This document shows positions 15,358 to 22,961 of a stretch of DNA of 62,102 nucleotides, piece after piece. Position 1 is the stretch's first letter, and each line of letters starts with the position of its first letter. Both the position numbers and the translations under genes were made by a program. The stretch covers positions 1-62,102 of the forward strand of contig UQFM01000004.1 in the NCBI GenBank assembly GCA_900540295.1, given 5' to 3'. The notes under the pieces were generated by a model. That model saw nothing but the letters and a program-made list of their open reading frames with translations. It searched no databases and was not told where the DNA came from. The DNA comes from an uncultured Oscillospiraceae bacterium. GTDB taxonomy: Bacteria; Bacillota; Clostridia; Oscillospirales; Acutalibacteraceae.

Positions 15358-16818
15358 ATGGATATTCGCAGTATGTCCGCGCTGGAAATCGGCGCGGCAA
15401 TTCGGGAAAAGAAAATCACCGTCCGCGAAGTGACGGAATGCTATCTGTCCGCGATTGAAAGCACGGACGGCGATTTGCATTGCTACAATACCGTCTGCAA
15501 GGAAGCGGCGCTTGCGCGTGCAGACGAAGTGCAGAAAGGCATTGACGGGGGGCGTTACACCTCCCCGCTTGCGGGCGTACCGGTCGGTGTGAAAGACAAT
15601 ATTTGTACCAAAGGGATTTTGACAACCTGTTCTTCTAAGATTTTAGAGAATTTTATCCCGCCGTATGACGCAACTGTGGTGAAGCGACTTCGGAATGCGG
15701 GTATGGTAATGCTCGGCAAGCTCAATATGGATGAGTTTGCGATGGGCAGTACCACCGAAACCTCGGCAACGGGCGTGACGCACAACCCTTGGAATACGGA
15801 CTGCGTGCCCGGCGGCTCTTCGGGCGGTGCGGCGGCGGCAGTCGCGGCAAAATTGGCGCCTGTCACCTTAGGCTCGGATACAGGCGGGTCTATTCGCCAG
15901 CCCGCATCGTTCTGCGGTGTTTCGGGGCTGAAGCCCACCTACGGTGCGGTTTCGCGTTACGGTCTTGTTGCGTATGCGTCTTCCTTAGACCAAATCGGAC
16001 CGCTCGCACATGACGCAAAGGACTGTGCCGCGCTGTTCTCGGTGATTACGGGCAAGGATGAAAAAGACGGCACCTCTATGGAAAATTCGACATTCGATTT
16101 TGCCGCCGTAAGCGGGAATTTGCAGGGCAAAAAAATCGGCATTCCCGCCGATTATCTCGGCGAGGGTATTGCCCCCGACGTAAAAGCGGCGATTGAAGCG
16201 GCGGCGGAGACCTACCGCAGTTTAGGCGCAGAGGTCGAGGTTTTCCCGATGCCGATTGTAAAATACGCAATTCCCGCGTACTATATTATCGCGTGCGCCG
16301 AGGCGTGCTCCAACCTTTCGCGGTATGACGGTATCAAATACGGCTATTCGAGCAAAAGTGCCGATAATTTGCTGGAAACCTATGTAAAGTCCCGCTCCGA
16401 GGGCTTCGGAATGGAAGTCAAGCGCCGTATTATGCTCGGCAATTTCGTGTTAAGCTCTGGCTATTACGATGCGTATTACAACAAGGCGCTCAAGGCGAAA
16501 AAGCTGATTCAAGATGCTTTCTTCGAGGCATTCCAAAAATACGATATGCTGTTGGGGCCTGTTGCGCCGACCACTGCGCCGAAAATCGGCGAAAGCCTTT
16601 GTGACCCGTTAAAGATGTATCTCGGTGATATCTATACGGTAATGATTAACATTGCAGGCGTGCCGAGCTTCGCGCTCCCCTGCGGGTTTGACAATGCGGG
16701 AATGCCTGTCGGCATGCAGCTTATCGGCAAGCCGTTCTGCGAGGCGGAGATTCTTTCCGCCGCAGTCGGATTCCAAAATGCAACGGACTTCCACAAAAAG
16801 TCCCCGAAAGAAGTTTAA
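15358..16818 (+). CDS. gatA: Asp-tRNA(Asn)/Glu-tRNA(Gln) amidotransferase subunit A
   Basis: 486 residues. GatA is the amidase-signature glutaminase that releases ammonia for transfer to Glu-tRNA(Gln). The Ser-cisSer-Lys triad can be placed at VGVKDNI (Lys, near residue 79), PGGSSGGAAAA (near residue 155) and LGSDTGGSIRQPA (near residue 178). I chose ATG 15358, which has AAGGAGG 6 bases upstream and lies 10 bases after gatC; the longer frame would overlap gatC. gatB follows after 12 bases. Confidence 0.97.
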   Translation: MDIRSMSALEIGAAIREKKITVREVTECYLSAIESTDGDLHCYNTVCKEAALARADEVQKGIDGGRYTSPLAGVPVGVKDNICTKGILTTCSSKILENFIPPYDATVVKRLRNAGMVMLGKLNMDEFAMGSTTETSATGVTHNPWNTDCVPGGSSGGAAAAVAAKLAPVTLGSDTGGSIRQPASFCGVSGLKPTYGAVSRYGLVAYASSLDQIGPLAHDAKDCAALFSVITGKDEKDGTSMENSTFDFAAVSGNLQGKKIGIPADYLGEGIAPDVKAAIEAAAETYRSLGAEVEVFPMPIVKYAIPAYYIIACAEACSNLSRYDGIKYGYSSKSADNLLETYVKSRSEGFGMEVKRRIMLGNFVLSSGYYDAYYNKALKAKKLIQDAFFEAFQKYDMLLGPVAPTTAPKIGESLCDPLKMYLGDIYTVMINIAGVPSFALPCGFDNAGMPVGMQLIGKPFCEAEILSAAVGFQNATDFHKKSPKEV

Positions 16819-16830
16819 GGAGGCGGCAAC

Positions 16831-18261
16831 ATGGAATGGGAAATTATCATGGGGCTTGAGGTACACACCGAGCTCGCGACCGAAACCAAAATTTTCTGCG
16901 GTTGCTCCACCGAATTCGGCGGAGAACCGAACTCGCACGTCTGCGAGATTTGTTCGGGCCTCCCGGGTACACTGCCGCTTTTGAATCAGCGCGTGGTGGA
17001 ATTTGCCGTGCGCACGGGTCTTGCCACGAACTGCGAGATTACCCGTAAAAATAAATTTGACCGCAAAAACTATTTCTATCCCGATTTGCCGAAAGCATAT
17101 CAGATTTCACAGTTGTATTTTCCGATTTGCCGTAACGGTTATATCGAGGTTACGGACAAAGACGGGAATCCGAAAAAAATCGGGATTCACGAAATTCATA
17201 TGGAAGAGGACGCAGGCAAGCTGATTCATGATGAATTTGAGGAATGCACACTGGTCGATTACAACCGCTGCGGCGTGCCGCTGTTGGAAATTGTGTCCGA
17301 ACCCGACTTCCGTTCGGCGGACGAGGTGTTAGAGTATCTCGAAAAGCTCCGCGCAATTTTGCAGTTTACGGGCGTATCCGACTGCAAAATGCAGGAGGGC
17401 TCGCTTCGTGCCGATGTAAACCTTTCGGTGCGTCCGAAAGGGCAGAAAGAATTCGGCACACGCACCGAAATGAAGAACCTCAACTCCTTCCGTGCGATTC
17501 AGCGCGCCATCGCGTATGAGGCGAACCGCCAAATCGAGCTTTTGGAGGACGGCGAAAAAATCGTGCAGGAAACACGCCGCTGGGATGATAACAAAGGCTA
17601 TTCCTACGCGATGCGCTCCAAAGAGGATGCGCAGGATTATAAATATTTCCCCGAACCCGACCTGCCGCCGATTGAGATTTCCGAGGAAACCATTGAAGAG
17701 ATTCGCGCGGCAATGCCCGAACTGCCTGAGCAGAAAAAACGCCGCTATACAAAGGATTTGGGCTTGTCGGCATACGATACCTCGATTCTCACAAGCGATA
17801 AGGCATATGTTTCTCTGTTTGAGGAAACCCTCGCGCTGTGCGACAGCCCTAAGGACGCCGCCAACTGGATTATGGGCGAGGTGATGAAGCTGCTGAACGA
17901 TACCGCCACGCTTCCCGAAAATATGCAGTTGCAGGCCAAGGATTTGGCGGCGGTTATCAATATGGTGAAGTCGGGCAAAATCAACCGCGGCACGGGCAAA
18001 ACCGTACTCGAAAAGGTATTTTGCGAGGGTGCAGACCCCGAAAAATATGTTGCCGACAACAATTTGGCGCAAATTACGGATTTGTCCGCCCTGCGCCCCG
18101 TGATTGAAGAAGTCATTGCCGCCAATGAAAAGAGCGTGAATGAATATAAATCGGGCAAAACACAGGCAATCGGCTATATTATGGGGCAGGCCATGCGCGC
18201 CCTCAAAGGCAAAGCCCCCGCACAGGAAGTGCAGAAGATTTTGCACGAGATTTTGGATTAA
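16831..18261 (+). CDS. gatB: Asp-tRNA(Asn)/Glu-tRNA(Gln) amidotransferase subunit B
   Basis: 476 residues. GatB binds the mischarged tRNA and carries the kinase/amidotransferase site that activates the glutamyl side chain with ATP. The N-terminal cradle signature GLEVHTELATETKIFCGC, the VDYNRCGVPLLEIV motif, and the tRNA-binding helical and tail domains (from about residue 295) are all present at normal positions. The AAGGAGG before the ATG and 12-base spacing place it as the last gene of gatCAB. Confidence 0.97.
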   Translation: MEWEIIMGLEVHTELATETKIFCGCSTEFGGEPNSHVCEICSGLPGTLPLLNQRVVEFAVRTGLATNCEITRKNKFDRKNYFYPDLPKAYQISQLYFPICRNGYIEVTDKDGNPKKIGIHEIHMEEDAGKLIHDEFEECTLVDYNRCGVPLLEIVSEPDFRSADEVLEYLEKLRAILQFTGVSDCKMQEGSLRADVNLSVRPKGQKEFGTRTEMKNLNSFRAIQRAIAYEANRQIELLEDGEKIVQETRRWDDNKGYSYAMRSKEDAQDYKYFPEPDLPPIEISEETIEEIRAAMPELPEQKKRRYTKDLGLSAYDTSILTSDKAYVSLFEETLALCDSPKDAANWIMGEVMKLLNDTATLPENMQLQAKDLAAVINMVKSGKINRGTGKTVLEKVFCEGADPEKYVADNNLAQITDLSALRPVIEEVIAANEKSVNEYKSGKTQAIGYIMGQAMRALKGKAPAQEVQKILHEILD

Positions 18262-18279
18262 AGGTTATTTTGTTTCGCA

Positions 18280-18592
18280 TACCGTAAGGGCGGATTTCCA
18301 CGTCCGCCCGAGCAAAGTTCGTTTTTGTGAATTGCCAACGGTGACGCACATCCCGTAGGGGCGAACTGTGTTCGCCAGCGAAATCTGCTGAAAATCGGCG
18401 GGACGCTGAAGTCAGCGTCCCCTACGGATTGCGCGCCAATTTACCCTGTACTGTGTGAGATTCTTCGCTTTGCGCAGAATGACAAATTCTATACGAATCC
18501 TCTGCGGGCAAGTAAAGCACCGAGCGTAAAACCCCCCTGTTTCAGCGAGAACGATACAAACCAAAAAGCAGGTACGAATCAAAAAACGGCGT
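18280..18592. repeat. Intergenic repeat block (A, B) and one copy of motif F
   Basis: Family A copies are at 18282-18310 (GGCGGA/TCCGCC), 18355-18380 (GAAC/GTTC, end slightly decayed) and a reverse one at 18399-18426 (GGACGCTGA/TCAGCGTCC). Family B is at about 18432-18486. A motif F copy runs from GCAAGTAAAGCACCGAGCGT (18509-18528) to TACGAATCAAAAA (18573-18585). I see no gene in 18262-18865. Confidence 0.75.
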
Positions 18593-18597
18593 GCCGC

Positions 18598-18768
18598 CGT
18601 TCGGAGAACCCCCGGCGAGGGTTCTCCCCTGTAAAACATTCCGCAGGAATGTTTTACACCTCTCCTGCGCTTCCTTGCGCAAAGGTATTTCGCCGTCTGC
18701 GGACGGCGAGGCGGGAACTCTGTCCCCGCCACCCCTGCCGCCTTTTGAAAAAGGCGGGCGAAAACTTT
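18598..18768. other. Cluster of five consecutive hairpins
   Basis: Within 170 bases, five different hairpins follow each other: GGAGAACCC/GGGTTCTCC (18604-18627), GTAAAACATTCC/GGAATGTTTTAC (18631-18657), TCGCCGTC/GACGGCGA (18690-18711), GGCGGG/CCCGCC (18712-18731), and GCCGCCTTTT/AAAAGGCGG (18738-18760). The string does not match families A to C and is seen once in this window. It lies upstream of serS. It contains no AGGGTGG-type T-box core, so I do not call it a T-box leader. Confidence 0.6.
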
Positions 18769-18789
18769 ATTTTTTCACAAACCCATTGC

Positions 18790-18853
18790 GTGCAAGGCAG
18801 GGCTCCGAGCATAAAAACTTCCTGCTTTATCAAGGCGGGTACGAAATAAAAAA
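18790..18853 (+). repeat. Motif F copy adjoining serS
   Basis: GGCTCCGAGCATAAAAACTT (18800-18819) is followed by CCTGCTTT and TACGAAATAAAAA (18840-18852), which runs directly into the serS ribosome binding site AAGGAG. Compare the copies at 15017, 18573, 20938, 8056 and 49485. Confidence 0.65.
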
Positions 18854-18865
18854 GGAGATATGAAA

Positions 18866-20146
18866 ATGCTGGATATTAAATTTATGCGGGAAAATCCCGA
18901 CGTTGTCAAAGAAAATATCAAAAAGAAGTTCCAGGACGCCAAACTTCCGCTTGTGGACGAGGCGATTGAGTTGGACCGCAAATTCCGCGAGAGCAAGGGC
19001 CGCGCGGACGCACTGCGCGCTGACCGTAACCGCATCAGTAAGGAAATCGGCGGTCTTATGGCGAAAGGTCTGCGCGACGAAGCCGAAAAGGTGAAAGCAA
19101 AGGTTGCCGAAATTGCGGCGGAGCTGAAAGACCTTGAGGAAAAAGAGGTTGAGCTGGCGGCGGAGCTGAAAAAGCGTATGCAGGTGATTCCGAATATCAT
19201 CGCCGACAGCGTGCCTATCGGCAAGGACGACAGCGAAAACGTGGAAATTGAGCGGTTCGGCGAGCCTGTTGTGCCCGACTATGAAATCCCCTATCACGTG
19301 GATATTATGGAAAGCTTTAACGGTATTGATTTAGACGCCGCCCGCAAAACCAGCGGTAACGGTTTTTATTATCTGCGCGGCGATATCGCGAGACTGCATT
19401 CCGCGATTCTTTCCTATGCGCGTGATTTTATGATTGACCGCGGATTTACTTATTACGTGCCGCCGTTTATGATTCGCAGTGATGTTGTCACGGGCGTTAT
19501 GAGCTTTGCCGAAATGGAAAATATGATGTATAAAATCGAGGGCGAGGATTTGTATCTCATCGGTACAAGCGAACACTCGATGATCGGCAAATTTATTGAT
19601 ACCATCCTGCCCGAAAGCGAATTGCCGCAGACGCTTACAAGCTATTCGCCCTGTTTCCGCAAAGAAGTCGGCGCGCACGGCATTGAGGAGCGCGGCGTAT
19701 ACCGCATCCATCAGTTTGAAAAGCAGGAAATGATTGTTGTCTGCAAGCCCGAGGAAAGCGACAAATGGTATGACGTTTTGTGGCAGAACACCGTTGATTT
19801 CTTCCGTTCTTTGGATATTCCCGTGCGCACGCTGGAATGCTGTTCGGGCGACCTTGCCGATTTAAAGGTGAAGAGCCTCGATGTGGAAGCGTGGAGTCCG
19901 CGTCAGCAGAAATATTTTGAGGTCGGTTCGTGCTCCAACCTCGGCGACGCGCAGGCACGCCGTTTGGGCATCCGTGTGAAAGGCGAAAAGGGCAACTATT
20001 TCGCACACACCCTGAACAATACCGTGGTAGCCCCCCCGAGAATGCTGATTGCATTCCTTGAAAACAACCTGAATGCCGACGGTACGGTCAATATTCCCGA
20101 ACCGTTGCGTATGTATATGGGCGGCAAAGACAAAATCACAAAGTAA
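18866..20146 (+). CDS. serS: Seryl-tRNA synthetase
   Basis: 426 residues. SerS charges tRNA(Ser) with serine. The N-terminal long coiled-coil arm that holds the tRNA variable loop spans about residues 25-100 (rich in K, E, A and L). The class II core has motif 2 (SPCFRKEVGAHGIEERGVYR, near 255-275) and motif 3 (NNTVVAPPRMLIAFLENN, near 380-397). I chose ATG 18866 (MLDIKFMREN) because AAGGAG is 8 bases upstream; the ATG at 18860 is only 2 bases from it. A terminator follows. Confidence 0.96.
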   Translation: MLDIKFMRENPDVVKENIKKKFQDAKLPLVDEAIELDRKFRESKGRADALRADRNRISKEIGGLMAKGLRDEAEKVKAKVAEIAAELKDLEEKEVELAAELKKRMQVIPNIIADSVPIGKDDSENVEIERFGEPVVPDYEIPYHVDIMESFNGIDLDAARKTSGNGFYYLRGDIARLHSAILSYARDFMIDRGFTYYVPPFMIRSDVVTGVMSFAEMENMMYKIEGEDLYLIGTSEHSMIGKFIDTILPESELPQTLTSYSPCFRKEVGAHGIEERGVYRIHQFEKQEMIVVCKPEESDKWYDVLWQNTVDFFRSLDIPVRTLECCSGDLADLKVKSLDVEAWSPRQQKYFEVGSCSNLGDAQARRLGIRVKGEKGNYFAHTLNNTVVAPPRMLIAFLENNLNADGTVNIPEPLRMYMGGKDKITK

Positions 20147-20154
20147 ATTCCCGA

Positions 20155-20200
20155 AAAACAATGCCCCTCGCTCCCGTGCGGCGGGCGTTGTTTTGTTTTT
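20155..20200 (+). terminator. Intrinsic terminator after serS
   Basis: AAAACAATGCCC (20155-20166) pairs, with one wobble, with GGGCGTTGTTTT (20183-20194), followed by GTTTTT. Confidence 0.7.
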
Positions 20201-20239
20201 GCGTGTGCCGTGTACGGAACAAACCATTGACGCGTTATA

Positions 20240-20875
20240 ATTTACAAACCGCATAACGCTCCCTCACAGAGGGAGCTGTCACACACAAAGTGTGTGACTG
20301 AGGGAGTAACCACGAATCGCCCGCGAAAATCCGCACCAACCCCGTAGGGGCGGGTTTCCACGCCCGCCCGAGCAGGCTGGATTTTGCAAAAAACAAATGG
20401 TGACGCATCAACTACGTAGGGGCGAACTGTGTTCGCCCGCCGAAGTCAGATGAAATTTAACGGACGGACAAGGATGTCCGTCCCTACGCGCGAATCAAAG
20501 AAAACGCACTGACCGTTGTAGGGGCAATTGACGAATCGCCCGCGAAAATCCGCACCAACCCCGTAGGGGCGAACTGTGTTCGCCCGCCGAATTTTGATGA
20601 AATTTCACGGGTCGTCGAGGACGCCGACCCCTACAATTTGTGAATCGAATTTACTTGGTGCAAATTTCGCGGAATGATACAGAGGTCGTTCCCTACGCGC
20701 GTATCAAATTCACCTTGTGCGATATGAGATTCTTCGCCTGCTGCTCAGAATGACAGATTATACAGAATATATAGGGGCGGATGAAGATTCCCCTGTTAGG
20801 GGAAATGTCTGCGAAGCAGACAAAAGGGTAATGGCGAAGCCGTAACTTCATCCGCCCGAGCATTCGCGAGGTTAC
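20240..20875. repeat. Dense repeat block (families A, B, C; element D nested in A)
   Basis: About 0.64 kb holds at least ten repeat units. Family C is at 20250-20309, here in reverse, with a CACAC/GTGTG centre. Family A hairpins begin at 20345 (GGGT/CCC), 20416 (GAAC/GTTC), 20518 (partly decayed) and 20563 (GAAC/GTTC). Reverse hairpins end in CCCTAC at about 20486, 20634 and 20696 (arms GGACGGAC/GTCCGTCC, GGGTCG/CGACCC, and a decayed ATGATAC/GTCGTT type). Family B is at about 20708-20757. At 20772 a family A copy with GGATGAAG/CTTCATCC arms carries element D (20787-20847) in its loop. No gene is seen. Confidence 0.85.
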
Positions 20876-20889
20876 ACAAATCCACTGTG

Positions 20890-20951
20890 CGCAGGGAAAA
20901 CACCGAACATCAAAGATTCCTGTTTCAGCGAAATCGGTACGAAATAAAAAG
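20890..20951 (+). repeat. Motif F copy adjoining the Gfo/Idh/MocA gene
   Basis: ACACCGAACATCAAAGATTC (20900-20919), CCTGTTTCAGCG and TACGAAATAAAAA (20938-20950) run directly into the ribosome binding site GGAGC of the following gene, the same arrangement as before serS. Confidence 0.65.
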
Positions 20952-20961
20952 GAGCATAACT

Positions 20962-21921
20962 ATGACCGCATTCAATTGGGCTTATATCGGCTGCGGCGGG
21001 ATTGCAGAATCCACCGCACGTCAAATCGTGCAAGGCAACCACCGCATTGTGTCCGTATACGGCAGGACGCCCGAAAAGGTGCGAGCCTTTGCGGAAAAAT
21101 ACGATGCAAAGCCGTTTGCCGATTTTGACAGTGCCGTACATTTCGACGGCGTGGACGGTGTATATATCGCCACACCGCATACCGCGCACGCGGCGTATGC
21201 CATTCGTGCCATGGAACTGCACAAGCCCGTGCTTTGCGAAAAGCCTGTCGGCGTTACGGTGCAGGATGTGAACACACTGACAGATACCGCCAAGCGCACA
21301 AACACCTATTTTTGCGAAGCGATGTGGACTTGGTTTTCCGATGTGGCGCTGACGGTGAAGCAGTGGGTACAAAGCGGCGAAATCGGCACGGTGCGGGACG
21401 TGGTGATAAACTACGCCTTCCCCGGGATACTCCTGCCGAAAACCTCGCGCGTGCGCACACCCGAAACGGCGGGCGGCGCACTTTTGGATATCGGAATTTA
21501 CCCGATTACCTATTGCTATAATCTGTTTGGCGTGCCGAACCGTGTGCAGTGCAGGGGCAAAATTCAAAACAGTATAGACGTTCGGGAAACGGTTATTTTG
21601 GAATATCCGAATTTCAAATGCACTTTGCATATGTCGCTTTGCAGTCTGAAAGAAAACTGTCGGATTATAGGCACGAAAGGGACAATTTCCCTACCCGTTT
21701 TCTTCCACATGGCGTCCAAAGCGATTTTAAACAATGCGGACGGCAGGCGCGTATTTCGGGGCAAGACCGATTATATAACGGAATTTGATAGGGTTGCCGA
21801 GGAAATTCGGCAAGGCAAAACGGAATCGGCGTATATCCCGTTTGCCGCGACGCGCGCCTGTATGGAAATTATGGACGAATGCCGCCGCCAAATGGGCTTG
21901 CAGTATCCGTTTGAACGGTAA
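20962..21921 (+). CDS. Gfo/Idh/MocA family oxidoreductase
   Basis: 319 residues. The N-terminal Rossmann domain has GCGGIAES near residue 9 and the family motif CEKPVGVT near residue 94, where the lysine is part of the catalytic set. The C-terminal beta-sheet domain includes the ALLDIGIYPITYC segment, whose aspartate is also usually catalytic. Such NAD(P)-dependent enzymes oxidise or reduce sugars, inositols or trans-dihydrodiols; the sequence resembles the dihydrodiol dehydrogenase-like subgroup, but the substrate cannot be told. ATG 20962 has GGAG 8 bases upstream. It stands alone in an otherwise repeat-rich region. Confidence 0.88.
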   Translation: MTAFNWAYIGCGGIAESTARQIVQGNHRIVSVYGRTPEKVRAFAEKYDAKPFADFDSAVHFDGVDGVYIATPHTAHAAYAIRAMELHKPVLCEKPVGVTVQDVNTLTDTAKRTNTYFCEAMWTWFSDVALTVKQWVQSGEIGTVRDVVINYAFPGILLPKTSRVRTPETAGGALLDIGIYPITYCYNLFGVPNRVQCRGKIQNSIDVRETVILEYPNFKCTLHMSLCSLKENCRIIGTKGTISLPVFFHMASKAILNNADGRRVFRGKTDYITEFDRVAEEIRQGKTESAYIPFAATRACMEIMDECRRQMGLQYPFER

Positions 21922-22458
21922 ATTGAGAAGTGCTGAATGTAATATGCCGCAACTTGCCGACGCGCCGAATTTTTGTATCACTGCATGTACTTTTCAGCGC
22001 ACAGCCCTCTCAAATCAAACAAAATTTTCCGAAAATTCCGTGTAAATTTCACAATGGCAAAATGCACAAGAAAAAAATTCAATTCTTAACTACCGCACAC
22101 TCCGCGCTGTATATTTTGTAAAGCGTCCGAAACAAATAGTATTTCGACAAAACTTTCGCAATCTTTATAAACATCTGTTCAAAACTCGGATTCAACTGCT
22201 TTTTACGCGATTTTTAGGCTACTTATTAACATTTTGAACATGGTTTTGAACATTTTTGAACATGGAAAAGATATACTTTTAGTATATATCTACGCGAAGA
22301 AAACTTTGGTAAAAATCCCATATTGACAAATTTCGCCCGCTTTTTTCCGCTTGTCCGTTCCGTTTTACACAAAAAAATCCGACAGAATACGGTGCATAAT
22401 TTATGGAAAATCCCCCATACTATCACTGTAAAAATACGCGCAGTGCGGAGGCGAAGAT
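21922..22458. other. AT-rich intergenic stretch with repeated TTTTGAACAT
   Basis: No REP repeats and no convincing gene lie here, which is unusual in this window. TTTTGAACAT occurs three times in tandem (22232-22241, 22244-22253, 22254-22263), and its inverse TGTTCAAAA is at 22177-22185. These could be operator half-sites for the small gene at 22459, whose ribosome binding site GGAGG lies at about 22447. The short frames here lack ribosome binding sites. Confidence 0.4.
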
Positions 22459-22722
22459 ATGGTCAAGGGAATCAATCGGCAGGTACTGGAAATTCGGGAA
22501 ACCGGCTCGCCTTATTTTGAGCGGGCATTCTTTTTTGTCAAACCGGAATTCGCCTTTACAGATGAAGATAAACTGCGCAAAGCGGCGGAAAAAGCACTGC
22601 AAAGCCCCGACCGCCTACCGAAAACCCGCCGTCGGCACACAAAAAGCATTTTATACTGGGCACTCGGCGGCAGTGCGGCCGTCAGCGCAGGCGCGGTTAT
22701 CACCGCACTGCTGGTGCGGTAA
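22459..22722 (+). CDS. Small protein with C-terminal membrane helix
   Basis: 87 residues. The N-terminal two thirds are charged and soluble (MVKGINRQVLEIRETGSPYF, then EDKLRKAAEKALQ), followed by a basic stretch KTRRRHTKSILYW and a hydrophobic helix at about residues 69-87, ending in LLVR. The layout suggests a tail-anchored protein with the soluble part in the cytoplasm. GGAGG about 8 bases before the ATG supports translation. I recall similar short proteins in related clostridia but know no function. It is the only gene in a 1 kb stretch and ends before a REP block. Confidence 0.65.
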   Translation: MVKGINRQVLEIRETGSPYFERAFFFVKPEFAFTDEDKLRKAAEKALQSPDRLPKTRRRHTKSILYWALGGSAAVSAGAVITALLVR

Positions 22723-22761
22723 GATTTTCGAATGATATACAAAGTAAACTGTATCACGCTG

Positions 22762-22915
22762 ACCGTAGGGGCGTGCATTGCACGCCCGCCGAAGTCTGAT
22801 GAAATGTCGCGGAGCGACAAAAGGGTAATGGCGTAGCCGTAACCTCATCCGCCCGAGAAAACTAAAAATTTGTACAAACCAACGGCGGGGGCAAGCCGCC
22901 CGCCCTACCGAGTAA
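22762..22915. repeat. Repeat block (A, partial D, reverse A)
   Basis: A family A hairpin (TGC/GCA arms) is at 22765-22789. A shortened element D (GTCGC/GCGAC hairpin, then AAAAGGGTAATGGCG) is at about 22803-22843 and ends in a half family A arm (CCTCATCCGCCCG). A reverse hairpin (GGCGGG/CCCGCC, ending CCTAC) is at 22882-22908. Confidence 0.75.
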
Positions 22916-22916
22916 C

Positions 22917-22952
22917 GAAAAACGGACAGCCCTTTGGCTGTCCGTTTTTTAA
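22917..22952. terminator. REP-like hairpin acting as bidirectional terminator
   Basis: AAAAACGGACAGCC pairs with GGCTGTCCGTTTTTT around a CTTT loop. The arm sequence GGACAGCC is the same as in repeat hairpins at 5113 and 14865, but here A- and T-runs flank it. It lies between the small gene on the + strand and the end of the leftward radical SAM gene, so it could serve both. Confidence 0.7.
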
Positions 22953-22961
22953 ATAACCGTA

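Noticed and set aside
18598..18860. T-box leader before serS
   Set aside because: serS genes often have T-boxes in Firmicutes, but I found no AGGGTGG-type antiterminator core or specifier stem here.
22226..22426. 66-codon minus-strand frame in the AT-rich gap
   Set aside because: No ribosome binding site, poor composition, and it crosses the TTTTGAACAT array.
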